DNA of 64,000 nt, taken from assembly GCA_000827265.1 (NCBI GenBank), contig KN834768.1, forward strand, positions 418,765-482,764, in the 5' to 3' direction. This document shows, piece by piece, positions 34,932 to 44,300 of this stretch. Within the stretch, counting starts at the first letter, position 1. Each line of letters begins with the position of its first letter. The notes under the pieces are model-generated. The model did no database searches and was not told where the DNA came from. It was given only the letters and a program-made list of their open reading frames with translations. The DNA comes from Collybiopsis luxurians FD-317 M1. Its lineage: Eukaryota; Basidiomycota; Agaricomycetes; Agaricales; Omphalotaceae. A program made the translations under genes and the position numbers.

Positions 34932-35174
34932 TAGAACCCTTGGAAACATAGCGTAGTGGGACATTGCACTTGATGTTTTAAGAGATTGAAACATCGAAGA
35001 GGAAGCAATGAGTCCCACCCTCGCCGCCTGCTTCACAATAAGATCAAGTAAACATAAACCCAATGTCCCCAATGATACATACAAGATCCAAAAAAAATAC
35101 AGAGTAAGCTACGTGCATGAAAACATTACGAGCAAAATAAAATCCAGTCCTATATAGTCCACTCTCATCTTAAC

Positions 35175-35735
35175 ACGCCTCACTATTCATCAATCCCTGC
35201 ACCCTCTTTCACTGCGCAAACCTATCATATGGACTCACCACCATCCTAACATCCATAATCAAAAACTTCATATTCTTCTGCGTAGCAACACACACCCTCC
35301 CCGTACTCTCATCCCACATCATCGCCGAAACCCCATGCTGAGCGATATACTCGAACGTCGTCGAACTAAACTTGAACGGAAGATACTCGTCCGCCGGACG
35401 ACGATACCTCTGTCGGACCACACTCGAACCTTCCTCCTCTTCAGGATCAGGCTCCGCGGGGTGCGGATGATCGCTTCGCGTGTAGCCGGGGTCGTAATAT
35501 CGACCGAGTTCTTTGATTTTTGGATGGTCGGTACGGTCGTCGACAGGGACCTTGTATACGAGTGCTCGACGAATGCCAGGGAGAATGCGGACGTGGTACT
35601 GCTTATCATTGACCGTTTGCTGTTCGTGTCAGTGGTCCAGGGGGTAATACCATCGCATTCGATGCCCGTCGTAGTACCGATACAGCTGAATGTCCATCCC
35701 TTCGAGTCCCTTTCCGCAGATGTAGATGCTTGAAC
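35175..35735 (-). pseudogene. Truncated 3' copy of the F-box gene at 39317-41321
   Basis: The reverse strand matches the last 170 or so residues of the F-box gene ('RPADEYLPFKFSST', 'QKNMKFLIMDVRMVV'). Two tryptophan codons have become TGA: one in the D-H-W-H-E-Q motif near 35628 and one just after 'DRFAQ' near 35210. The rest of the gene upstream is missing. It came with the Crinkler copy B as part of the duplicated block. Confidence 0.92.
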
Positions 35736-35825
35736 TGGTCACACGAAGTCTTTGATCATTGCGAATTTAGAATGATCGTATTTTTATCAGGTTCTATAAT
35801 GAATGATAAGAATAGACAGGATCCT

Positions 35826-36250
35826 CCCAGCCAACTGCGATGAAGTTCATCAGTTGATCGAGGGGAATTTGTACTGCTACAGTGTTAATCTGAACAGTAA
35901 ACACTGTCGGTACGACTCACGTAGTGCGAAGCACTTGTCTCTGAAAGGCGACTTCATTACGTGAGTATCCGTGCGTTCACCTTTATGTCTTATTCATTTT
36001 GTTGATTCTAATATTGAAGTTAGATGGGTGGTGGGTCGAACGTCGGGCTGCAACGAGCTCAGTGTTTATTGACAATGATGGAAAAGGTGACAAAGAGACG
36101 TCTAGCGGTGCCGTCCTCGCTTCTGGAAGAACTCTTCGCAAGAGTTGAGCAGACAAGACGCTTTGAAGTCGACTATTTCCAGACTGCGGACGAGGATCCA
36201 CTACGCCTAGCTTGGGATTACGAAACTTGGAATGTCGTTCGTAGTGTTGG
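35826..36250 (+). pseudogene. Diverged Crinkler fragment
   Basis: A short forward piece ('LYCYSVNLNSKHCRYDSRSA' then 'KHLSLKGDFI') aligns with the end of exon 3 of the neighbouring Crinkler genes ('SCFTVHPNSEYRRMYE...'). It is followed by a GTGAGT intron of similar place and an exon 4-like part ('GWWVERRAATSSVFID', 'LLEELFARVEQTRRFEVDYF'). A frame change near 36080 and the lack of exons 1, 2 and 5 show it is dead. It is much more diverged than copies B and C are from each other, so it comes from an older copy. The stretch to 36574 shows nothing else. Confidence 0.82.
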
Positions 36251-36574
36251 TAGCGGTGTCGGGACTACTCGCCGTTGGTACCATTAATCAAGGAGTCTAC
36301 TTTAACGATAGGGCCGTTTGCTTTCCACTCAGAGCTATCTTATAATAAACATCGTTTCCTTCCGCCACCAAGGTTTGAGTCAAAAAAATACTAATATCCC
36401 ATATATTTTCTTCAGTAAAAGGTCTCCAGACACCTTCGTAATAACCCGCGCAGTCTGAGGGGTCCCAATACCGTGACTATGGCCCAGCAGTCTGCCTATC
36501 TGCTACTTTGGAGAACAGTTGACTTTTGGACGCAATGCTATCTTGAAGATAACCTAGCTATTGAGAGCATTGAG

Positions 36575-39500
36575 AGCACAAACAGGCCTTGGACCGCCTC
36601 GACTTCGATCCGAATTGCAGGAATTACTCAATAAGGTATGACGAACACAATTGCCCCTAATTAACCTTCCTTATCCTCGTCCTCTCATTATGCCCATAAC
36701 ACTCTCCGTCGCTGTGTACAAGGCGTTATCATACACTCAAAGTTCCATCACAGCCGAATTCGACTCGGAAGACAGAGACAGCTTTATACAAAGCTTGCAC
36801 CAAAAAGGCTTCGGTTCACGGCTCGCCTGCCGCGACGATGGCGGCGCTTTGGTCTTCTTGGTGTGCACACTTTTTTTCAAAGAGGAACTGTCACCGATAA
36901 TGATACTGCTTAGACGACGCCTTCAATACGTTTAAGGGATGAAGGAGCTGAAGGCAAAATTCGTCGGTGGATGGACTTTTTCGTCGCAAACTATGTGAAA
37001 GGCGAAATTAAAGGTGATATCGAAGTAGACGGCAAATCGGAAGGAAATTTTATTGCATGGCTGCCGAGCAAATCCTTGCAGGAAGTCTCCGCTTCAGCTC
37101 GTTTGGAAGGGTTTAGCGAGGGCTCCGGAATTAACTGTTTCGTTTTACCTATCAGCTTACTCCCGCAGCCCGCCAGCGACTCCGGAGACGAGTCTGTCGT
37201 GCGTGATAGTAAGCCCTTCCACAAATCTTGCCCTATCTTCTGCTGATAGCCCATCTTCAAACCAGACAAGACTCGTCAACGAATCACGAAGAATATCATT
37301 AACCTTTTGACGGAAGTTAAAACCACCTCTCCTTTCGACCTTCAGAACGCTCAGACTGCTACGAAGATTGTGTATCCTTCCCTACATACGTATACTGGTC
37401 CACCGGGTGAGCGGATTAGCGAGGAGAGGATGACCCTCGCTTTCAGAGGGAGATCTGTACTCGGTTCCGAGATAATACCAACACTTCACCAACTTCATGG
37501 CTATTTTGGATTTTGGGAGTATTCCCTGTCTGGGACTTACGGCGCCGGGATCAATTACCTTGCCATTGGCGCGACCGTCTCCCTCCTGGCTCAAGGTTAC
37601 CCTGTAGTCTTCATTCCATACACCCACGGTAAACCTAGACTTTCGGTCATCCGCGATGCCATCCTCCTTGCCCTCTCAAACATAGATCGCGGCCTCGAGC
37701 GGGCAGATCAAGTCTTTGACTATTGCACTCAGGGTATGATGGGCTTTATTAGGTTCTGCAACCACATGACGAGTAAACGTATTCGCTTCATTTTCGTCAT
37801 ACTCGATATAGACAAGGCAACTAAGGATGAATACCGCGAGCTTCGTCAACTGATGCTCGGGCACGTATCCTGCTTCACGGTGGATCCGAACAGTGAATAT
37901 CGCCAGATGTACGAAAATGTTGGGGTCAGGTGTTTATTTCTCGAGGGCGCGCTTTTCGATGTGAGTATCTGGCAGTATCATATCACATCACAGTATGGTT
38001 AATTCAGATGATTTTCTAGGATGAGCTAGAGGGATGGTGGGCTCAGTATCAGGCTGAAGCGAGCCCGCTTTCCATTAATGATGAAACCAGGGAGATTATC
38101 TTGACATTCACAGGTGGTATGCCCTGGCTTCTGGAGGTACTGTTCGCCCAAATTAAGGAGATCAAGTGTTTCCAAATGGATTACCTCGTGCCTCATCGCA
38201 ACATGTATTCGGCTTTGGAGCAACATATGTCCACTCTGATATCCAAGCATCCAGATCGATTAGAGTATGTCTGTATCTTAAAGGATCAGTGAACTTGATA
38301 CTAAATCTCCCTTTAGAATAATGGAAACTACAATTGACGCTGCCTTCAGCAATATTTCATACTACGTACCGGGCCCGTCTATGGTTGACAAGCGGTTTCT
38401 TTACGAGGAGGAAGATGGTCGCTGGACATGTTCCTCCCTCGCCGTTTTCAAGGTCGTCCGCGCCTACAGTCTAACTCTAAGCAACTATGCCCGCCACGCC
38501 GATATTGGGATGTGGCGTAATGTTATTCGTCAGATCAGACATAATAGGGTTATGCTTGGTTTCGCGATGGAATATGCCCTCTCAATCGCAATCGCCCAGA
38601 CCGGCCTCAATCTTAGAAGAATGCAAAGGCACCTTTGGATTCCTGGCGGCCTTTCAATGTCGTGTTTATCGGATGCTGTACCGCGGGTTACCCAGACCTC
38701 TCAAATCTATGTTGCTGCCGCGTTCAACTATCGGTATGCTGATTTCGTTATCGTGTGGTTCGACGATCTGGCAAAGAGAGTCTGGGTTTGTCCGGTCAAG
38801 GTAAGTATCGCGACAGATAAATCGAGCCTTGCAGACTCGTGCGCCGAGTTTTTCAAACACGATTGGGGCGTCTGGGCAAGTGCAATCAAGGATGTGAAGA
38901 AGGAGTGGGAAATCGAATGGAATTTCGTATGGGTTCTGGACGTTGAGAAGTCGCGGAACAGCTGCGCTTCTCACAGTGGAAGTAACTCTCACCCCGCTTA
39001 TGTAGAGTGGGTTGTCGACTTTGACACTGTTAGTGATGAGGTTGGGTACGCCTTGGAAATAGCACATGAATGTATATAGTAGAACCCTTCGGAAACATAA
39101 CTTAGTGGGACATTGTACTTATGTTTTAGACGTTGAAACGTCGAAGAGGAAGCAATCAGTCTCGCCCTCGCCGCCTGCTTCACAATAAGATCAAGTAAAC
39201 CTAAACCCAATGTCCCCAATGATACATACAGGATCCAAAAAAAATACAGAGTAGGTTACGTGCACGAAAACATTACGAGCAAAATAAAATCCAGTCCTAT
39301 ATAGTCCACTTTCATCTTAACACGCCTCACTATTCATCAATCCCTGCACCCTCCTCCACTGCGCAAACCTATCATCCGGACTCACCACCATCCTAACATC
39401 CATAATCAAAAACTTCATATTCTTCTGCGTAGCAACACACACCCTCCCCGTACTCTCATCCCACGTCATCGCCGAAACCCCATGCTGAGCGATATACTCG

Positions 39501-39884
39501 AACGCCGTCGAACTAAACTTGAACGGAAGATACTCGTCCGCCGGACGACGATACCTCTGTCGGACCACACTCGAACCTTCCTCCTCTTCAGGATCAGGCT
39601 CCGCGGGGTGCGGATAATCGCTCAGCGTGTAGCCGGGGTTGTAATATCGACCTAGTTCTTTGATTTTTGGATGGTCGGTACGGTCGTCGACGGGGACCTT
39701 GTATACGAGTGCTCGATGAACGCCAGGGAGAACGCGGACGTGGTACTGCTTATCGCGGACGGTTTGCTGTTCGTGCCAGTGGTCCAGGGGGTAATACCAT
39801 CGCATTCGATGCCCATCGTAGTACTGGTCAGGCGGGATATTGATATTCTCCATTCCTTCCAGTCCTTCTCCGCAGACGTAGATG
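36575..39884. repeat. Segmental duplication, unit 2 (Crinkler C plus F-box gene end)
   Basis: Counterpart of 32440-35735. In this copy the F-box gene is complete, so this block is probably the source and the other the derived copy. The right boundary falls inside the F-box gene near 39884. Confidence 0.9.
36690..39079 (+). CDS. Crinkler-like (CRN/CR) protein, copy C
   Basis: Exons 36690-36860, 36914-37208, 37266-37960, 38020-38264 and 38317-39079 give 722 residues, the same as copy B. Most differences from B are single substitutions; intron 4 has a 2-base indel. The degenerate Walker A (G-T-Y-G-A-G-I-N), the 'FVILDIDKA' strand and the nuclease-like 'YRYADFVIVWFD...CPVKVSIATDKS' are kept. Here the Q of the 'PVQVS' core is K ('PVKVS'), a change at a candidate active-site position. 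It is convergent with the F-box gene, whose stop lies about 240 bases downstream. Confidence 0.75.
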
Positions 39885-41321
39885 GACAGAGGAGGAGGAC
39901 GAGCATCAGGGTCGTATAGGAAAGGCTGATCGTGGCCTCGAAGAGGTTCGTAAATGTCCGAGATATGAATAGACGACGCGTTTCTGTTTTCAATGATAAA
40001 GTATTGGTCTGGTTGCCCGCTCACAGCCCCCAGTTGCCCTAATTCGGGTAAAGTGTGTAATTCGACAGAATGCTGGTCCTGATCTTCGCAGAGCTTTCGG
40101 AGTCGCAGAGTCCGTATAACCAAGACTTGATTCTGCTTGGGAAGAACTCGCATAGCGCGTATTTTGTGTTCCTGTCGAATAGTGAAGCGTTGACGTTAAA
40201 CGTGCACAGAGGAAGGAAAAGGCTAGACGTACTGCTGCGTTGTAATCCGCAATTCGAGCAAACTTGATACTACTCAACTGACTCGTCGTTAAATCCATGA
40301 TGACGACTTCGTTTGGCTTTTGGACGACGGCAGCGAAGGGATGGCCGTCTGCTTCGAAGAGTGAGGGGTGCTCGATCGGCGCGTTGGATACAAAGTGTAT
40401 CACGAGCTGAAATGGTTTTGGAAGAGATGCAGCTCTTGCGCGAAACTCAGGCGAGTTTAGGGAGACAGAGGGATCCGATAGAAGTTCTAAAGCTTCCATA
40501 TCAACGAAGGTGCATATGCAGTCGTGGCGTAAAGGAAAAGGTGGGTCGACCTCGGCTCTTGCGCTCAGTTCGTTTAGATTATAGCTAGAATCACACAGTC
40601 AGCTAATAAACACAACGAGGAACAGAAGAGCGACGGACCCGCGAAGTTTGCCGTCTTCTGGTGCTCTCAACGAATACATGACCATGATGCCCTGTCTGCC
40701 GTGGTGAGTCAGAAATCGAGCCTCAATATTGATGGCTTTTGAAGGGAGAGGAAGCTTGGCTAAGGGAGGGAAGTTTGACTCTGGGTGATCGAGACAGAAA
40801 ATGCAAATGTGGAAGACACGGCTGGCAGTATCCTTTACAGACGCGACCATATACTGCCCCCCTGGTAGCAATTTCATTTCAACGATCTCATAGTACGCGA
40901 ATTGAGCTGTAGTATGAGCAAGCTTCGGACTCAACCGACGCCAATTATCATCGGCACAGATAGCCTTGGCCACCATTTGCTCGATCTGAAAGTTGTTCAG
41001 ATCCAAAGACCAACGAAGGCTGGGACGTAAAGGGGGTATCGGGATGGATAGACGGACGAGAAAGCGTTTCCAAATGATTGGCTCGTGAGTGATGAGAAAG
41101 AGAGTTTTGCTGACCTAGTAAGAAATCAGTCGGAGGCCCGTTTCGCAGGTGATTGGACGAACCCGTCGCAGACAGATCACGTCTTCAATAGTCAGATAAA
41201 TCATGATTTTATCCACCCATATATCCAGCGGTAGCTTTCTGACATGGCAGGGACCAGCCTGCGGAAATAATTTCTTGAAAAAAGGAGGGATATAACGCGT
41301 CAAATCGGTGCTGACGGGCAT
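39317..41321 (-). CDS. F-box protein
   Basis: Exons 41163-41321, 40639-41114, 40233-40584 and 39317-40171 keep frame and give 613 residues. An F-box lies at residues about 26-72 ('VRKLPLDIWVDKIMIYLTIE', then 'VICLRRVSKTLFLITHEP', then IWKRFL). The rest is a beta-rich, family-typical part with repeated 'EVVIMDLTT', 'YYPLDHWHEQQ' and the C-terminal 'ATQKNMKFLIMDVRM'. It probably recruits substrates to an SCF ubiquitin ligase, but no target is evident. The start at 41321 is chosen because the next in-frame upstream codons lack a good context. Its 3' part is duplicated at 35175-35735. Confidence 0.85.
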
Positions 41322-41689
41322 GCTAGTTAGGAAAGAGAACGAGAGTACGAAGGAGCTGGCATTTCCAGGGTTCGCAATTATATCGAGCTGAAGACATTTG
41401 ACGACCTTGTAGCTTATAAGGATATGACAGCAAAGGTGTATAACGACCTTGTATTTTTTGAGAACGTCGTGGTTCAGAATCAAGGTTGATCAACAATTTC
41501 CATTTTGGGATCATAAGGAAATGTGACCTCCCTCATGTGGGTGTCATGTGACATGGAACCGGACGCGTAACGCAAACTGTACCGGGCCTGGTTGAGTTGC
41601 TGGGATATTCTCCGAGGGTGTAGTGGTGTTCCGCGAGCCACTAAATTTTCTCAAAGCTGGAAATATCTTCGATTCATTAATTGATTCCA

Positions 41690-41870
41690 ATCCTGCTAGT
41701 CAAGAGCACAATCGCGACTCCATTACCGCTGGAACTCCCGCGGGCGCTGCGAAAATTCCTCTCCGTCCTCTCCATCGCCGCTCCTAGGTACCCCTGGCTC
41801 ACAGAGGATGGAAGCGATTTTACTAGTGAAGGAGCAAAGGAAGAGCTGAAGGAGAAGGTAAGGCCGGTGC
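41690..41870 (+). pseudogene. PARG-like gene fragment (3' part of an earlier tandem copy)
   Basis: A forward piece reading 'KFLSVLSIAAPRYPWLTEDG' then 'EELKEKVRPVL' matches 'KVLSVISVAAPRYPGLTLDG' and 'EEVKEKVRLVL' of the PARG-type gene that starts at 41967. Only this short part is left and it runs straight into the leader of the intact copy. The stretch 41322-41689 holds nothing else I can name. Confidence 0.82.
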
Positions 41871-41966
41871 TATTCATTCAAAGATGCCGTGCAGCACTGC
41901 CACAAGAAGCCTACCGGAATCCATGGTCGCTGATTGGGAATGGTTTGTTCAGTAACCAACACAACC

Positions 41967-43912
41967 ATGAGTAGCACCAACGAACGAGACTACTCAGAGT
42001 CAGACACTAGCAGCCTTTTTACTGGCACTGGAACGTACACTTCGTCGTCTACTGTCCCAGGGCTTGGTGCACTCTCCGGGAAAGTCATCAAGCGAGTTGG
42101 GTCTGCAGTAGTGCAAGTGCTGGATGCAGTTCTAATCAGGCGGCGACTCGCTGAAATTGAAGTTGCTCTCCGACAACAATCAGTTTCAATGGATATCAAT
42201 GATCGGCGATCATTGTACAGTGATTTGCTCGAGTTATCTCTGTAAGTGATCTTTGAGGCTGTCGATTAGATGAATTGTTTGACTGTTTCCTCACTTTTGC
42301 TTTGTACCATGAATGCAGGCCAGCGTACAATAGGCAGATTCGAACTCGAGCTTTTGATTTGATTATGGAAAAAGTGGCAGGAGCAGATTTTGAAGATCTG
42401 GCAATTGCTCTGGTGGATAAACCCTTGCGGGAGTCGCACAACCTTCTACATGACATCCTTCTCCGTTTACAAAAAGGTATACAGCTCATCGACATCAACT
42501 TTGGCTCGTTGAAACTTGAATCGGCCGAAGACCCATTTGGATACATCCAGAATTTCCGAGCCTACTTTAGGAGCATCTCGCCTTATGGACCTGGAAACTC
42601 AACAGCGATATCAACGGTTGTGGGCATCCCATTTCTACGATTCTTACACTCCGCAGTTTCATTAAGCCCAGGCCGCCACTTCGCAAGAACGTTATTACAA
42701 TCAGATGAACTTGATTTATTCAAGTTTGTCGTTAGAACTGGATTGAAGAATTCAGCCTCTCAACATCTCCTTTTGGCTTTCTTGGCAAAGTTAGATGCGC
42801 TTGAGGACTCTGATTATGTGGCTCAAGTGCAAAGGGGCATTGAACCCGATTCTACAGCAAAGAATCCTTCCCATCTGCAACAGTGCGGCTACTCTCTCTC
42901 CATCTTGAACCCTCTGCTAAAAGTTGCATTACCTAGAACCTCATTTGAAGATGAACTGCACCTTTCGGTTGTACAACTGAACATGCTTATGTTTACATCA
43001 ATTGTATCAGAACATGCATCCGAAGGAGCCTCAGCAAGGTCCCAGTTTATTAGTCAACAATTGCCTCCTTTAAAGCCAAGTGAACGGCCATACATTGATC
43101 TAAAAAGGACATCAGTGGAAGTATTCAATGGAGACACTCTAGTTATTGCCCGAAGGCTCATGGAAACTGTTGGTGAACATGCTGAAGGGAAAACTGCAGT
43201 ATTAAATCTAGCCAGTGACCAGTATCCTGGTGGAGGATGGGAAGCTGGATATCTTGATGCTCAGGAGCCATATCTCTGCTATTCTTCAACATTATTTCAC
43301 AGCCTTACTCAGCCTAACATTATTCCATATTACCCTTGGCCCAATACAGGACCTGGATGTGTTGCTGGGATTTTCTCTGAGGGGGTGGTGGTGTTTCGTG
43401 GTCCATTGGATATGATTAAGGCTAGAAGTGTTCTTGGTTCATCTGATGATTCTCTTTCTTCTTCTGTCCAAAGACATAATCTTGAATTTTCACCCATTCT
43501 TCCACCAACCTCACGAAAGGTCCTGTCTGTCATTTCTGTTGCTGCTCCAAGGTACCCCGGTCTTACGCTGGATGGAAATGATTTTGCTGATGAGGAGGTG
43601 AAAGAGGAGGTGAAAGAAAAGGTAAGGCTGGTGCTGAGGATGGCTGCATTACATGGGAAAAGGTATCTTGTTCTGGGTAAGTTCATTACACCACTGTTCA
43701 ACTTCTATTGATGAAAACATATAGGTGCCATGGGTTGTGGAACATATCTTTGCCCTCCAGTATCCATTGCAAAATTAATGAAATCTGTGCTATTGGAGAA
43801 GGAATTTCAAGGATGGTTTGCGCGAATTATATTTGCAATACTCAGCCCCAATGGAATAGGCTATAGCAATTTTGAGATATTTAGAAATGTACTAGCAGGA
43901 GTGGAGGTATAG
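41967..43912 (+). CDS. PARG-type macrodomain protein (TIGR02452/DUF2263-like) with helical N-terminus and altered catalytic site
   Basis: Exons 41967-42241, 42319-43676 and 43725-43912 keep frame and give 606 residues. Residues 1-90 are a low-complexity start and a helical 'RRRLAEIEVALRQQSVSM' segment, and about 90-360 are helical with no known domain. Residues about 372-606 form a bacterial-type PARG macrodomain: 'VEVFNGDTLVIARRL', 'AVLNLASDQYPGGGWEAGY', then the serine-rich helix, 'VISVAAPRYPG', and the C-terminal 'LVLGAMGCGTYLCPP'. The family's G-G-G-x8-Q-E-E signature here reads G-G-G, eight residues, Q407-E408-P409, so the last Glu, catalytic in studied PARGs, is proline. It may bind ADP-ribose without cutting it. 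Damaged copies lie on both sides. Confidence 0.85.
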
Positions 43913-43984
43913 CACACCCCGGTTGAAAATATTGATTGTCTGTACACTGTGATGAACAAAAAGGTGAGCTATGAAAACAGTATT

Positions 43985-44300
43985 TGTTGAAAGGTGCTGT
44001 GCAGCGCTGCCATGAGAAGTCTACCAGAATTCAGAGTAGCCAATTAGGGAACAGTTTATTCAGTGACCAGCACAACCATGAGTAGCACTAACAAATGAGA
44101 CAACTCAGAACCCAGACATGAGCAGCCTTTTTACTGGCACTGGAATGTCCACTTCATTGTCTACCACACTGTGGGCAACCTTTGAGGCAGTGAATCATTC
44201 CCTCACTTTCACTCAGTATACCTCTCTGGCAATAACAAACACAGGATCTGCAGTATACCTTATGCCAGAACCAGCTTCTGTGTAAGCAAAATAGTCTACC
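43985..44300 (+). pseudogene. Decayed 5' end of a second PARG-type gene copy
   Basis: This stretch repeats the leader, start codon and first codons of the intact gene (41870-42060), then its first intron region. The start reads M-S-S-T-N-K-stop: where the live gene has Glu-Arg (GAACGA) this copy has AAATGA. Most of its differences are C-to-T or G-to-A at positions that are CpG in the live copy. The unit length (about 2.1 kb) fits a tandem duplication of the gene. Confidence 0.85.

Larger units (their letters stand above)
32440..35735. repeat. Segmental duplication, unit 1 (Crinkler B plus truncated F-box gene end)
   Basis: This block matches 36575-39884 almost base for base at an offset of 4146 over the Crinkler coding part. 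It includes the Crinkler gene, the 3' flank and the last part of the opposite-strand F-box gene. Similarity begins about 100 bases before the Crinkler ATG and fades around 35735, inside the F-box gene body. Confidence 0.9.

Noticed and set aside
34521..35084. Reverse-strand 187-residue frame over the end of Crinkler copy B
   Set aside because: It is antisense to a well-supported exon and appears shortened in copy C, as expected of a shadow frame.
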